Below, piece by piece: positions 35,009 through 48,270 of a DNA stretch of 64,000 nucleotides. Position numbers and translations under genes: made by a program. This stretch comes from Lagopus muta (lineage: Eukaryota; Chordata; Aves; Galliformes; Phasianidae), in NCBI RefSeq assembly GCF_023343835.1, contig NC_064443.1:10726001-10790000 (forward strand). The letters run 5' to 3'. Each line of letters begins with the position of its first letter. The stretch's first letter is position 1. Under the pieces are notes generated by a model. The model worked only from the letters and a program-made list of their open reading frames with translations. It did not search any database and was not told the origin of the DNA.

Positions 35009-37849
35009 GGAAAAGTCATCTGATGAGAGTAAAGAAAGTCAAAACAGAAACACAACACAGTAGAAGAAAATGGTGAATTAGGAAATTTGCTGTCTGTTGT
35101 CCTCGCTGTTTGCCAGCAGTTGGCAAAAATATTTCACATAAATGTTCCTTTAAACTGCTTTAAACCCTGGGAATGGTGGTTTTGTTGTCTCTACCTGCCA
35201 ATTTCATGTGATCTTAACAAAATATTGACTTCAAACACAATCTTTGTCCCTGCGTTGTACTTCCCTGACATTTGGTCCGTGACTCCTGCATTCTAAGTAT
35301 GTTGTCTCAGAGCTCTGGATCTGAACTCTTTTCATCACATGATAACAGTGATAATTATTTAGTTCTAAGAAAATGCTAGTTAAAAAAATCAGTGTATTTT
35401 TCCAGTACTTCATCAGATAAACAGGAATCAAGAATGTCCCTTTGTAAAAGTATTTAAAAGAAGCCACTTCAGATATGTTGTCATTTTCCTGTTCAAAAGA
35501 AGCTTTCTTTTACCCTACACGGGTCATAACTGGAATTATTACTTTTCACTCACTGATCTTCAACCACTTCTTAAAAGAAGGTAAGATGCAGGGGTTCCTG
35601 ACCTTTGTTTAATATCCTTTCCATTTGACTATGCTGGCTGACACTCTGCTTGTCAGTAAAAAGTCCCAATGCCACATTTTGTGCTATGGGAGATTACATC
35701 TCCTTTTCATTGGCACAAATCAGTCAGGGTCAATTCTCTTCTCAAAGAGTACAATGGTAACACACCCAGTGAGGGGCAGTCAGTGCTGGCAATCATTTGC
35801 TTCACCAAACGGCTGTTCAATTTGCTCTCTAATGTCTCCAAATATATCCCTCAGTTTCATCATGCTGTTTCATCTGTTGCCTCACTACACTCCTGCAAGG
35901 ACAGTACCAGATCTCTTAAGATACTTGTAATCCCATTGCAACATTGTGCAAACTGCTGGTTTTAACTCTTTCAGTAGGAAAAATGGTATATTTACTGGAT
36001 GTGTTCTGTAGCCATATCAATCTGTTGTTCATAAGAGATCTCTGCCTTCCTATTTTATCTTCTTCCCTGGACTGTGTTCTGAAGCATCCTAGTGTTCTTA
36101 AGTATATTAAGTGTATTAAGTATGCATTACTTGTTCTCTGTTTGATTGGCATTAGATATAATACTGCAGCTGTCAGTGAGCTGCTCGTGGGTAGGGCCTC
36201 ATTTGCAAACCAATTTAGTATTAGAAAAATCACTAATATTTAAATCAAATCATTCATCCATGAGCAAGAGAAGGGCATGGAAATCTACAAATCTCTTCCC
36301 TCATTCATTTCTGTATTTTTCAAGGAGTAATACTGTATTAAAGAATATCAGAGAAATTATTTGTAAACCCTTAACAGTGCAAGAGACAAAGCACTTAATG
36401 TTCTCCCTCTGTGGCTGATTGAGTCAGCCCATGGGAGGTAGGTGTTACAGATGCTACATAAGTATATTCAGGAGCAATCCGAGGCTTTCATTCTCTTATT
36501 ATAAAAGACATACTTTCTTCCTTTAAGCTAATTCTTGAGTGCAACCCATATGACTCTTCTAAAGTTCAATTTTCTCAGTAACTACAGGGAACCCTGAAAC
36601 TGTGATTTATTCCCCCTGTACTGCTTGTCACTCTGATGCTTTCTAATATCATCTCAGAGCCATTACCTGCAGAGTTTGGAGCTGGATACCAACACTGTCC
36701 TGTATTATGTCATGTTCTGTCCTTGCTTGTTGTTACCCTAAACTGTACCCAGTGCCAAATGTCACCTAGAAACATGTTGCTAGGAAGGGTTTGAGCACAA
36801 TATTTAGCTTTGGTAACTATGATTCTTTTCTGAGTCTGCTTTGGATTGATGTAGGGCATTTGTAGTATTTCAAGGCCACATCTTTTTAGGGAAAAAGCGA
36901 AGATAGTGATATGGCTGAGCTATAACCATTTGTAATTTGTGACATAAGTAAGTAAAACTGAGCTGTTTTCCAGGAAGTGCAAGTTTGAGAACTGAATCCT
37001 GTAGCTAATGAGGGAATCCTGTGCATCGTTTGCAGCTCCCACTTGTATACTCAGCCATCTGCATTTGAGCTGCATCTCCACAGAAATAAAAACCCTGATG
37101 ACTTTCTGAGACTTATGGCTTCGAGTCGCCTTCTATAAACAAAAGAAAAACTTAGCCAGTCTAGAATGGTCTGAGCCGGATGAAATAAAACAAAGACATC
37201 ATCAACAGAACAGTGCTTTAAAAAGTTATTTTGAATAGACTAGTGTGTTATCCTAGATTTATGGTGATTGTGCCCCTTGAAGCAATCGCCAAGTTTATAG
37301 GCAGTTTGTGTGTGGTTTTTGAATGCTTGGCACAAAGTGACACTGAGAGGTTTTTTTTCACGTTCTGCTTCTCCTGTTAATTCTAATTCCCTGGGGCTCC
37401 TCATAGAGTAATTTCAGATATTGTTAGCTAATGTGTTCATCTGCATAATTTCATCTTTACGATTTTCTCCCTCTTCAGTATGTGATCTGTGTGAACGTTT
37501 GGGGAGGCCATTATCTGAACTGTGATCTTACTGAAGAGGACTAAGAATTTGTGTGTACGTCTTGAAGAGCTCCACTGCAGTGCTGTGATATTTAGGAACT
37601 GCCTAAGGCGCACATTGTGCCAAGAGGCAAAGTGAATGATTGCAGGAAGAAGAGGCAAATCAAAGGGTCCAACTGTTGCTTATGATGCTCGGGTCAGGGT
37701 GAAACAAAAAGTTACCTAAAGAATATTTATTGCATTCGGAAGCAAGAGAGCTTCCACCATCAGAGCTATTACACTAATTACCTTGGTTTTAAAGATAAAA
37801 CCTGACTTAATTTGTTAAAGTCCAAGTGTAAATTGTGCTTTCACTGTGA
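35006..37849. other. gene-free spacer, part 2
   Basis: No coding exon or young repeat is recognised. A three-fold 9-bp repeat TTAAGTRTR lies at 36098-36124. The rest is AT-rich unique sequence. Confidence 0.55.
36098..36124 (+). repeat. 9-bp x 3 tandem repeat (TTAAGTATA/TTAAGTGTA/TTAAGTATG)
   Basis: Three head-to-tail units of nine bases differ only at positions 7 and 9. The middle unit contains TTAAGTG, the NKX2-type homeodomain core. Confidence 0.8.
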
Positions 37850-38093
37850 TCACAGAATTGTAGGGATTGGAAGGGACCTCTAGAGATCACCGAATCCATC
37901 CCCTCTGCTAAAGCAGAGGCCCCTGATATCTTTGTAGCCTTCTCTCCAGTAGTTCTCTGAACTGGGGAGCTCAGATGTGGCCCCAGCAGAGCAGAGCAGA
38001 GGGGGAGGATCGCTTCCCTCACCCTGCTGACCATACTCATTTCAGTATCACCCCAGAATACCACTGGCCTTCTTAGCCACAAGGAGCCATTAT
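37850..38093 (-). mobile_element. CR1 LINE with internal deletion, minus orientation
   Basis: It begins with the reverse-complement CR1 3' end (ATCACAGAATTGTAGGGATT, GGAAGGGACCTCTAGAGATC). After TCTTTGTAGCC it jumps to a more 5' CR1 portion (CTCTCCAGTAGTTC, GAACTGGGGAGCTCAGATG, GGGGGAGGATCGCTTCCCTC, TTCTTAGCCACAAGG). The region between, present in intact CR1, is missing. Confidence 0.88.
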
Positions 38094-38142
38094 TTATACA
38101 AATAAATAAAATAGATGCTCCCTAATAAAAAGACTGAGCCAG

Positions 38143-38144
<2 letters not shown>

Positions 38145-38181
<37 letters not shown>
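38145..38181 (+). repeat. 37-nt poly-T run
   Basis: Thirty-seven uninterrupted T residues are followed by GTTTG. Read on the minus strand this is a poly-A tail-like run 50 bp from a CR1 copy. CR1 itself ends in an 8-bp repeat and not poly-A. Confidence 0.9.
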
Positions 38182-38182
<1 letters not shown>

Positions 38183-41100
38183 TTTGTTAAAGTCATAGCA
38201 TTTAACTTGGATGACCCAGGGACAAGACTCAGGCATAGCAAGGGCTTGGGTTTGTGCTTCTCTCATTCCTGGTGAGTGCACAGAGTGCTGAGATGGTGGA
38301 ATGCTCTGGAGATCAGTATTTTCCTTCTCCTCCCGGCCTTGACTGCTGCAGCTTGTTTTTGAACCCCTTCAAAGAGAAGGCTTTGCTTTACTCCTGTTTG
38401 TGCAGTGCCAGGTACAGTGGGACCCTGACCCTGATCAGGACCTCTGGCTGAAAATGCAGCACATCACTGGCAAAGCATGTTAATGCCCTCTGGAACTGAG
38501 AGTTTGCCAGCAAACAGCCACCTGCTATCACTTGAAGAACTTACCCTATGGTTTCAGTGTAGGAGAGAAATCCAAATATCCTCTAGCAGACATTAGCCTT
38601 AAGAGCATGGTAACACACTGGAATACGTGCAGGATGATACAGCCAAGGGACTTTGTATGCCTAGACAGAAATCTGTTGGTTCTAGGGAAGAAGAACAAAT
38701 TTTATCATATTTGAATCTCTTCAGTGGTTCAGATAACAGAATACTGAGAGGGAGAAGGAACAAATTCAAAGTAAAGAAACCAAGAGCTCCTCATTTTTTT
38801 ACCTACATCATTTGTTTTGGCAGGCTGGAATTGATTGAACTGTAGGATAGGTTGTTAATTTTGGCTTTCCTTTTGAAAGGCGAGTGATAGAAGAGGCAAA
38901 TGAGAAGGCCATCAGCAACTTCATTAAATTTACATTCCAGTGAAGAAATGGACAACAATACTGGAAGAAAGGGAGAAAGTACCAGCTTTACATTGTATAT
39001 TGCACAGGGGAGATTTCAGTGAAGCTGAAAGATTAACAGTGTAGGAAGGAGGGCAAATCCTGCCTTGATAAAAATGAGATGATTTGGGGTGAGCGGCCTG
39101 ACGTTCCTTGTGCTGCTGGTGAAATTGCAGCTCTTCTGTTAGCTGCGTCCCGTGTAATGACGAATGTTGATTGTAAGGTTCAATATTTTGACCATTTGGA
39201 CAGACATCATAAATGGCACAAACGTCTCAGCAGCAGTTATCCACAGAAGTGTAAATTGCCTGCAACATTAATTTAACACCAGCAACTGAAATGTGTCCTT
39301 TGCAATCTCATTAGAATGGGAAATGGATTGTAGTTGTAAGTTTGGAGGGAGCTGAAGCAGCACTGTTTAATGTGAAATTTTAGTGGGGAGCAGCTTGGCG
39401 CCGGTCTACAAGTTACTGATTATGGCATTTACAATGTGAAATTCCATGGAAAGTTATTCCAAAGAAAGTTGGTTTGTGGAAACCATCAGCACTGTAATAT
39501 GTTGGGATATAACAGAAAAATGGTTTCAGTGCAAGTCTGCAAGGAGAAGCAACAATGTCTCTGTATGTGGAAAAATTGTTTCCAAGTGTAAGAGCACAGA
39601 GACCTGTAACAATACTGTATGGGCGGGAGATTCTGTGGGAAATGAATTTTAGAACCACTGTGTTAAGCTGAATAAGGTCATTAGATTATGATGAGAAAAT
39701 CATTTGAAGGAAAGAAAGCTCAAACAATGGAAATAGAACAGATCATCAGCATCAGCAAGCTTTCATTTGAGGCAGCAAACAATCCCAACCTTTCCTGTCC
39801 TTAAGCAGCACAGGCACAGGCAGGGCTCCCAAAGGAACTGGTGGATTTTAAGCACTTGGTGATCTCACTGGGTCTCTGGGATGGCTGTGGAGCAGGCAGA
39901 AGACTGGGCATTCTCCTTTACCTCCCCATTCCTGCCTGCCCCCCAGTCTCTGTCTCTGGGGTGGGGATTGCACAGAACAGTTCAGAAATTCTCACCTTCT
40001 GCTCTGGGGCAGCTACCGATCTGTTTTGTTCTGCAAACTCAACTACACAAAACAGCCCAAACAGGTGCCATGGAAACAAATAATGTCAGGGACGTTGGTT
40101 TTTTTTTACCCTCACTTTGTCTGTGTACAGTTGTAGCAGGCCCAGTGGGGCAGGTTTGATCCAGGTTTGTTTCAACAGCCCATGCTGCATCACACAAGTC
40201 TGTCACTCACTGTGTCTAAACATAATCACAGTTTAGAGAAATGTGAGCTCAAGTCATCCAGGCTGTCTACAACCTTGGGATTTCAACAGCTTATAAGATA
40301 GCTGAAGTTTGCATTCAGATCTAGATTTCTCAGTTCCAGCCAACTGCCTCAGCATGAAAGTGAACCAAAATAAGATTCTTATTTTAAAAGGAGAAGGACA
40401 ATTTCCAGGCAAGTGATTCACCTGGAGTCCTGTAAGTGCAAATTCTTGGAAGACAGCATCAAGTGATGTTTTTAACAGATGAGGTTATGTTGAGACAACT
40501 TACGTTCTTGTGCATTTCCTATGTATGTTGTATACAGAAATAGCTTTTAAGTACCAACGTCATCAGCATGCAAGAAATACCATAAATAGGTGGGAGAACA
40601 GGTGTGAGAGAATGGACTGACTTGGTCGTATTTTGAGAATATATTCTGTAAAGCCACATTTTATAAAACTTTTAGGCAGGACCTTCCATAATATAAAAAG
40701 CTGTTTGAAAATCTGGTGGTGCTTGTTATATTAGCATAAAGGTTACTAATATGACAATAAAGCAAAGTGTTACTGACTTGCTAGTCAACATGCAACCTTT
40801 TCTAAAGTGACAGCTCTGCACAGTCCTGCTGTGCTCAGCAAATCATGGTTGGCTTCTCTGACTGAAGCTTGCTTAGCAATCTCTTCTATGGCAATCCATT
40901 TGTTCACCAGCTCTTTCACCTTCCATTCCAGTCAGACAGCTAAATGGCTTCTCATTTGTCCTGAACTGCTGTATAAAATTATCCTTATTCTGAGTAAGTG
41001 ATGTCTCTCTTCCAAGAATTCACAGCAAAAGTAATCATTGTGCAGATTGTTGAGAAAGAGCTGTTTGTCTGAAAGGGAGAAATCAACATCTCTGAGACAA

Positions 41101-44086
41101 GCCCCTCGCTTCAGATCCCTGTCACAACTGCTGTCTCACTGTGTGCTGCACAGTATAAAGGCAGGTCCAAATTTGGAATGAAATTCAGCTATAAAAAATC
41201 AACTTGCATATATCTTTGGTTCTCAGTAAATGTTGCTGTGAAATGTAGGGAAGGCACTGTGTGCTGGTTTGTTGGTTTTTTGCTCTGCAGAAGCAGTAAA
41301 TCACATTCAGAAACATGCAGTCATGTCGAATGACTCAGTTCTTTCTCTCGATAAGAGCTGAGGCTTCAGTTCCTGTCTTACAGGAGAGCTGATTGATTTA
41401 CAGTATAACAGCTTCTCTTTCAGGCTTCCCACTAGTTGTGTGCAAATAGATGTGGAATGGGAACTGATGAAACCCGAAGATAGGGGATACTGTGATCTTA
41501 ATTGCTTCTGAGAATGGATCTTTTCAGATTTTCTAGACTGTAAAGGAGGAAAAGCCAATTTATAAAATCTTCTAACAATTCTCTGGAATTTTTTTATCGT
41601 TGTTTGAATTAATCATCTGCCTATCATTAATCTTGATCCTTTGGAGAAAATGAAGAGTCTGTGTCCCATTATCTTCCAGCAGAGCTCTCTGGGCTTTCAA
41701 ACTTTCTCTTGAAAGGGCAGAGGAAATCTTATCTGTTGCATTTCATCACAGCCATGCTGGCAAAGGATCTTGGGGAGGTTCACAGCATGGTTGGAAGCAA
41801 CTTAAAAGCAGAGCCCCTTATTATTGTAGATGCTTTGGTTTTAGATGTATCCTCCCAAGATCTTGGAGCAGCAGCAGCTTATTCTTGCTTTGATCAGCCT
41901 TGAGTTGATTCTTGCATCTTGAGTATGGGAAAGCAGCAGCAAATCTGCTTTCCCTGGGGATGTATTTAGAGGATTCTGCATGTGAGAACCCTGGGAGATT
42001 TTCCTCCCATGTACTCAGAGGCACTGGGCCTCATTTACACAAAGGGTCATTCTACTCAGAGAAACTGTACAGACTGAACAAAATGATTTCCCCAAATCCC
42101 TATTGTAGGATCTCTATACATGGATGTACTTACACTCATTTGGTTTAACTGAGTAACAAATCCACTGCAGTTTAGTAGAGTCTTGCCAAAGGAAAAAATG
42201 CTTCATAAAATACAGTCTATGTATTTTTGTACAACAGTTGGGACTGTAATTCAGATTCTGTTTGACCTACCTTCACCCCAGATCTCTGTAATTAAAGGAC
42301 TCAGTCTGAATTTACATCCAAAGAGTAGGAACAGAATTTAGTTCCTTCAGAATCCCTCGCTCTCTGTTGCTTGATTCCTCTGTTTCTGCAGTGCATTAAT
42401 ATTAATCTCTTATCTTTAATTGTTTATTGCTCTTTATTTGAATACCTAGTTAGCCCATCATTTTGTAACACAGTATATTGGGAAACATTTTATGCAACGT
42501 TCTGCTACTACTGAGAAAAGTGAGTGAAACATCAATTATACCTGTTAGTCAATTAAGAGGGAATAGAAATAAATTGACTTAGGCTGTAGCAGGGTAATTT
42601 AAACTAAACATTAGATAAACCTTTACATAGAGTATTTTAGCTATGGATCAAGATGCCTAGGGAAGTTGTGGAATTGACATAATAAAGAGATCAGGACTGA
42701 TTGGATACCAGGATCTTAGGGGATACTGGGAGAAAGAAATCAGTTGTGCTGCACGTGATGTAGTGCTTTTTGACTAGATGCCAAGCTACTATTTCATTTC
42801 AGTCCAAATGACTCTATATCCACTCCTCTGTAGAATAAAATATCATTTGTGGAGTCATTGTGCAGAAAGGAAATCAGGTGAACGGCTGAAATTAGCAGAT
42901 TCTCTCAGTACTGGAAAAGTTCTATTTCCCTTTCCTCCAAAATACACACATGAGAGGAATGAGAGATCTACTCTTTGATGTTAATTCAAATCTATACAGT
43001 CTAGAGCACACATACAAATCAGTAATCCTTTGTGATTCTCAAGCACAGGTTTCTTCTCATTTCCCAGCGGTAGAACAAAGAGTCCTGATGCATGTCAGAG
43101 ACCCATCAGAACGGACTCTACAGATCTGACTTCTGCTGTTCACTCAGTACCACACGCAGACCATCACACTGAGAGCACATGCAACCATTTCTTTCCTTAA
43201 AAAAGCCAGCATTATTTTATTATTCCAGAGACTTACATAACTGCGTGGTGAAAATGAGAGCACAGATCTGGGCTGCAAAACATTCCAGCAATTCTCATTG
43301 CAAAAGAACTATAAACTTCAGCATCCATCAAACAATTCTCTCTCCAAATGAATAGTGAACATATAAACCCACCATCTCAGCTTGAGTTCCTTTGCAAAAG
43401 AAAGCCCTCTGGACTTATTAAAAATAATAATAAAGTAATCCAGACTCCCAGCAGACAGCATTTGAACATCATGTCAAGTTCCTATGAAGTAGCAGCAACA
43501 CCCCCTTTTACTAATTTCCCTTAATCCCTAGTGGCATCCTACTGCCACAAATTAATGTTACATTCCTTTCTGTAAACCTAGCAAGAACTGCAGTCTCAGT
43601 GCCCCCTGTGCACAGCTCTTTGAGGTTGGATGCTTTGGGTTGTCTGGTTGTTCCTCAGCCCTCCCACTGCGATGCCCAGTATTTCCCTGCTCCATCATTT
43701 TCCCAGCACCCCACAGCTTGTTACAAATGGCTATTCTTCTGCAGGGTGTCTCGGAGAATGACTTTGTCAGGACAATGTAGGGTCATTGACAGCATCAGGA
43801 GCGTGTTGAGTGATCTCATAGAGAGGGAGCACTGTTCCACTGAAGGGAGCAGTCTTCTGCCTTTCAGTTTAATTGGATCTTCTCTCTGACGGGTTCGCAA
43901 AGCCCAGCCCAAGAACCGTGCGATGCAGATGTGGTCATCTGTATTCTGTTTCTCTTTGTAATTCCCTTTAATCTCAGTTTTACTTTCCCTCTGTTCATAA
44001 TTCTCTCCTTATTTCACTGTTGTCCTCTTCTTTGCATGTACCTTATCAGCCTCTTCTGATTCCTTACAGGGATGCCCTTTCCTGTA
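38182..44086. other. gene-free spacer, part 3
   Basis: No coding exon, RNA gene or young repeat is recognised in this 5.9 kb. Composition is unremarkable and AT-rich, with short chance open frames on both strands. Confidence 0.55.
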
Positions 44087-44146
44087 GGAGGAGGAGTTCA
44101 AGGCCAAGCTGGATGGAGCCTTGAGCAGCTTGATCCAGTGGAATGT
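44087..44146 (+). mobile_element. CR1 LINE fragment, old, plus orientation
   Basis: GAGTTCAAGGCCAAGCTGG, ATGGAGCCTTGAGCAGC and TTGATCCAGTGGAATG match the CR1 segment just upstream of its 3' end, with several substitutions. Flanking sequence does not continue the element, so this is a decayed fragment. Confidence 0.7.
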
Positions 44147-45016
44147 TTTCCTTTTGCAAACAGTACTCAACAGAGTACAGTATTTCAGTAATAGAGACCA
44201 GTGGCAGTGTTGAGAATCAGTATGAGAGCAGCATGCTTTCAGGATAGGTTTGGAAGTGTCCATTTTTTATCAGCTTGGGAAATTAGGTGTATTGACTAGA
44301 GCTAGAGACTGGCAGCATTCTTGTTGGGTTCTGCTCTATTTTCTTCACCAGTGTCTTCTGCAGAAATGTTTCATTTTGCTATAGCTCGTTTTTTCCACAC
44401 TTGTCTTCATAAAAATAAAGAGAAATAAATCTCCCCACCACCTTTTGAAGCGTTGTCATGACACTGGATGAAAGACACAGTACAAGCATAAAGTGTTATG
44501 GTCATTACTATTCGTTCAGTGAGCACACTCGAGGGAAGTTTGTTTAAACCAGTGTTGCTTTGCCTGGTTAAATAGTCAGCTGTGAATGAAGCCATCAGAG
44601 ATGGATCTTTGGCCTGGTGCCACGGTCACCGGGGTCAGAGCAAGGGCAAGCAGGGCTCCTCTTTCTCCATGTGAAGGTACAGCATGGCAGTGAGTACTCA
44701 TCAGAGTTGAGCATTTCATTCACAGGCAGGTGGCAAAAGTATGCAAGAAACCTAGCTTCCAGGACAATGTGGTGTCAGAACCCTCAGGGACAGGACAAAT
44801 ATTTAAATTTGAAAGTAAGGAAATCAACAGAAAATGTTACAGACACTAGCATTTAGAATTGGTGGTGGCACAGTTATAACTGAAACTGCAGGCATAGAAT
44901 AAGTTTACTCATGTTTTCATACAGAGCACAACTTGCAAGTGAAGCAGGGGGAGGCAGTGCCCAAACAAGATTCCCCTTTCTTTATAGTCGCAGCAGGTAT
45001 ATTCACTTACCGCTCT
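44147..45016. other. unique spacer
   Basis: I recognise nothing here beyond chance open frames. Confidence 0.5.
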
Positions 45017-45036
45017 GTTTGTTTGTTTGTTTGTTT
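45017..45036 (+). repeat. (GTTT)5 microsatellite
   Basis: Five perfect GTTT units. Confidence 0.9.
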
Positions 45037-47699
45037 TCTGAGATCTTCTGAAATATCCAGGAGGGCATCAGGTGGGTTACAGTCCTAAGAGCATTGCTCC
45101 GTGAGTGCTTTCTGCATTGCACATCCACCAGTAATCCATGGAAGGACAGTTCTGAGTATGCCCATAGCCTGGGCAAGGGAAGGCATGGATGGCACCATGA
45201 CAGTGCCAACAGCTGTGAGTACTTTGTGAAATAATTCATGCCTTCCTCCCAGCAGTTAGAACTTGCTGTGGGAACTGCCAGCAGTAGAGGCTTCTAGATA
45301 AAGCCTGGTCCTGTGTGAGTGCTAAGTGAAGGCAATGTACCTTCACCATCCCTCCAACCACTGCTTATAGGCTCACTGTGCTCCTACCACACAAAGCTCT
45401 GCTTTCTCAGCTGTAGTTATTGCTTCAGCCTTCTGCTCCAGGCCTCTGGAGACGTAAATACAGTTATTCTATGAGTGCATTAGCAGTGTCTATATGTCTC
45501 CTCCTTCCACCTCCTCTAGCCTTCTTGACATAGGGCAGGACTCACTTTGATCCTATAGCTCCAAAGCTGATTTAGCATGTGAAGCGGCTCCTGTTAGATT
45601 TCTTTCTTGGACAGATTCCCTAGACTGACTTAGGTGCCCAGAATGTGTGTCATAGCTTCAGCAGATCCCATGCAGGCAGTGATTTAATCTGACAGCTATA
45701 CTTATTCATGGTGACATCCTGAGCAGCCTGTAGCCACACAGAATGTACAAGCAGTTTGGGGAGGAGGACGTGGGATGGATGAGTGCCGCCACAGGCAACT
45801 GCAGAGTTCTCTATCTCCAGCATGTTCCCTTCCTTTGCCTGCACTTCTCAGTAGGGAGGTGGGCTGCCTGTCCATTTGGCTGTACCAGTCCAGCTGCTCC
45901 AGTAGGCAGACAGATACAAACTCAGTAGGCTCCCTCATGCAGAGTAAATTGTGTGTTTGGAGAGAAGAGGGGGGAGGAAACAAGTGCAAAACAGTCAGCA
46001 TGATGGGGCTGTTGCCTGGCTGCTCTTTTGGGGATCACAAGTGTCCAGTTCAGCATGAACAACTAGGACATTATTCTTTGCCCTAAGACACCCACTGCAA
46101 GTTCCCACTGGGAGCCTGGCCTTGTACCCTGTTTTCACATGCAGACAGCTTCACTGCAGAGTGAAGGGCTGCAGGGTAGGGAAATGGGGTTGTGGTAGGC
46201 CACGACAACTGATCAGGGAGACCTCAAGTATCTTGAGGTAAAAATGGGGCTTCCAATGTAGGTGTGTGTGGCATGAACATGCCTGTCTTCCTTTGGGCCC
46301 ATGATGCAGGCCTGCGAGTGTGTACATAGCACATATTCCCCTTGGCATCAACAAGAGAGAAGATGTTCTCTATGGTTCTTCAGGGCCTTGATCTGAACGT
46401 ATGATGTTAGAGTTGTCAGGCATCTATTTTAAATTCATAGAAATGGCACTGCTTTGCTAAGAACAATTAGAAGTTTGATAGAATACTTCTGCTTCAATAA
46501 AAGACTGATTTGGCATGAAAGTAGGTCAAGCTTCCTTTGCTATCTTCTTTTTTGGGAATTGGAAAGAAAACGTATTTTTGATATTAGAAATACAAAATTG
46601 TATCTTGCTCTGGCATTGGTTGGTTGCTCTTAGTATTTATTGAACAAGCAATCTAATTTCACTTTTCAGAATTCATTGCAAAACTGCCACTTTAAACTTT
46701 GCTGGAAAGTGAGCAATTAAAAATCATGTGTTTTATTCCAGTTGAATTACGATTACTGGTACTTAGGAAAGATGCCATCTCAGATATTAATACAATAATG
46801 CCTTATATGTTTAAATAGATACCCTAGAACTTTCCAAAAAAGATTTGTCTTCCGTAGAAAAAAATAAAAGCAGACAGTTAAGTTGAGCTAAGATCCTACT
46901 GAAGAGGACAGAAAGATTTTTCCTATTTGCGTGTTAACAAGCCAAGTACAAATGGCTGGCGCCAAAGCTATTTCATGACTGGTTGATAGGTGATAATTTC
47001 AAACTGCCTTTTCCGCAGTAAGATTTTTCCATGTGAGAAGATTACAGGTGGCTTTATGGAGGAGAGTGAAGGTACATTAGGGAATACATGTAGTGCCTAC
47101 GTTAGGCTGCCGTAAACATACAACACAGACTTGTAAGGATAAACACTGGCTCTTCAGGAATCATTGGAGAAGGAGCTGGTTAAGCTGTCCTGTGGTGAAT
47201 TGACATGGTCCGATGTACTGAAGAGATGTACCCAAAACAGTCTAAATGATCCAATGGAAGTGTTTTCTAGGTGCAGCTTGGTTCTTCATGTTATATTTTG
47301 GTTATGTCAGTTTACATGTTAGCAAACCCCGTCTTACGCTGCAGCTTTGTCACGTGTTGCTATATGTGCTGCTGCTCAAATGCTGTGACATCCTTAGTGT
47401 CCATGTGAGCATTCCTGCTTGTCTGAGTGTGGAACCTGTGTCTGCAGACTTGGCTGAAGATCTAGAGTAAAGGACATGTTGCCCTTTCAGCTCCGCTCCT
47501 AATTGCCACTTTGGAATAGGGAGGCATGTGTGAAGCCAACAGCTGTCCAGGCAGTAAAATATATAGCAGTGGTTCAAGCCTGCTCTTGGTGAGAGCCATC
47601 ACCAGAGCCCATTCCAGCATCTGCAGGGCCTGCCCAGAGCTCCGTATCTGTCCTTCAGAACCCAAAGGTTCAGAGGTGAAAGCAGAAAACAATAAAGCA
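45037..47699. other. gene-free spacer, part 4
   Basis: No coding exon is recognised. A TGGCTGGCGCCAAAG segment near 46953-46967 resembles overlapping E2F and NFI sites in a CpG-poor background. Confidence 0.5.
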
Positions 47700-48270
47700 G
47701 ATCCATGGATACAGCTCTGTGCGTCACAGCCCGCTGCCCAGCCGCTGTGCTCACAGCTGCCCTCGCGCCAGCTGGTCCAGGGGTTAAGGCAGAGCCGCTG
47801 CGGGCAGCGCACACATTTTGTGCCTTTAAGAGGTTTGGCTTATCCATGCTGGGACTTGTGGAGCCGTGTGGGCTGACAAAGAGCGCTTGTCCCTTCCCCC
47901 ATCCGCGCTGCCAGAAAATGAATTTGTGAGACACAAGCTCCTGCCTCCAATCTGCTGCCATGCGGGAGCCCAGCGCTCGCGGGCACCGGGACACATGCAC
48001 ACACACACGTGCACACACACGGGTCCTCTGAGGCACAGCTCCTCCAGCAACGTGCGAGCTCACGTGGAGCGGGGTGAGCAGCAGGGCCTGCAAGCCTTGC
48101 TACCACAGCGGGTCACCCAGCGGACTGGCCCTGCACGTCACACAACAGCTTGGCCTTGCATAGGGAGCTCCGACCAGTGAGGTGCTGCTTGTGGCCCTGG
48201 GCTGGGTATCACAGCGTTACCCCGCGAGCATTTGGGCCCTTCAGAGGCATCAGTAGTGAGGTTAAAGGAG
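47700..48270. promoter_or_regulatory. CpG-enriched patch, candidate promoter or enhancer
   Basis: About 570 bp are visibly richer in GC and CpG than the surrounding tens of kilobases (GCCCTCGCGCCAGC, GAGCCGCTGCGGGCAGCGCA, AGCGCTCGCGGGCACCGGG, TACCCCGCGAGC). It holds two CACGTG E-boxes (48006-48011, 48061-48066), a CRE-like ACGTCA (48135-48140) and a short CA-rich stretch. Overlapping open frames on both strands arise from the GC content and none is recognised. It could be a lncRNA promoter, an alternative first exon of the downstream gene, or an enhancer. Confidence 0.4.

Noticed and set aside
43885..43910. GGGTTCGCAAAGCCCAGCC considered as the T-arm/B-box of a tRNA
   Set aside because: No matching A-box, acceptor stem or cloverleaf could be made around it.
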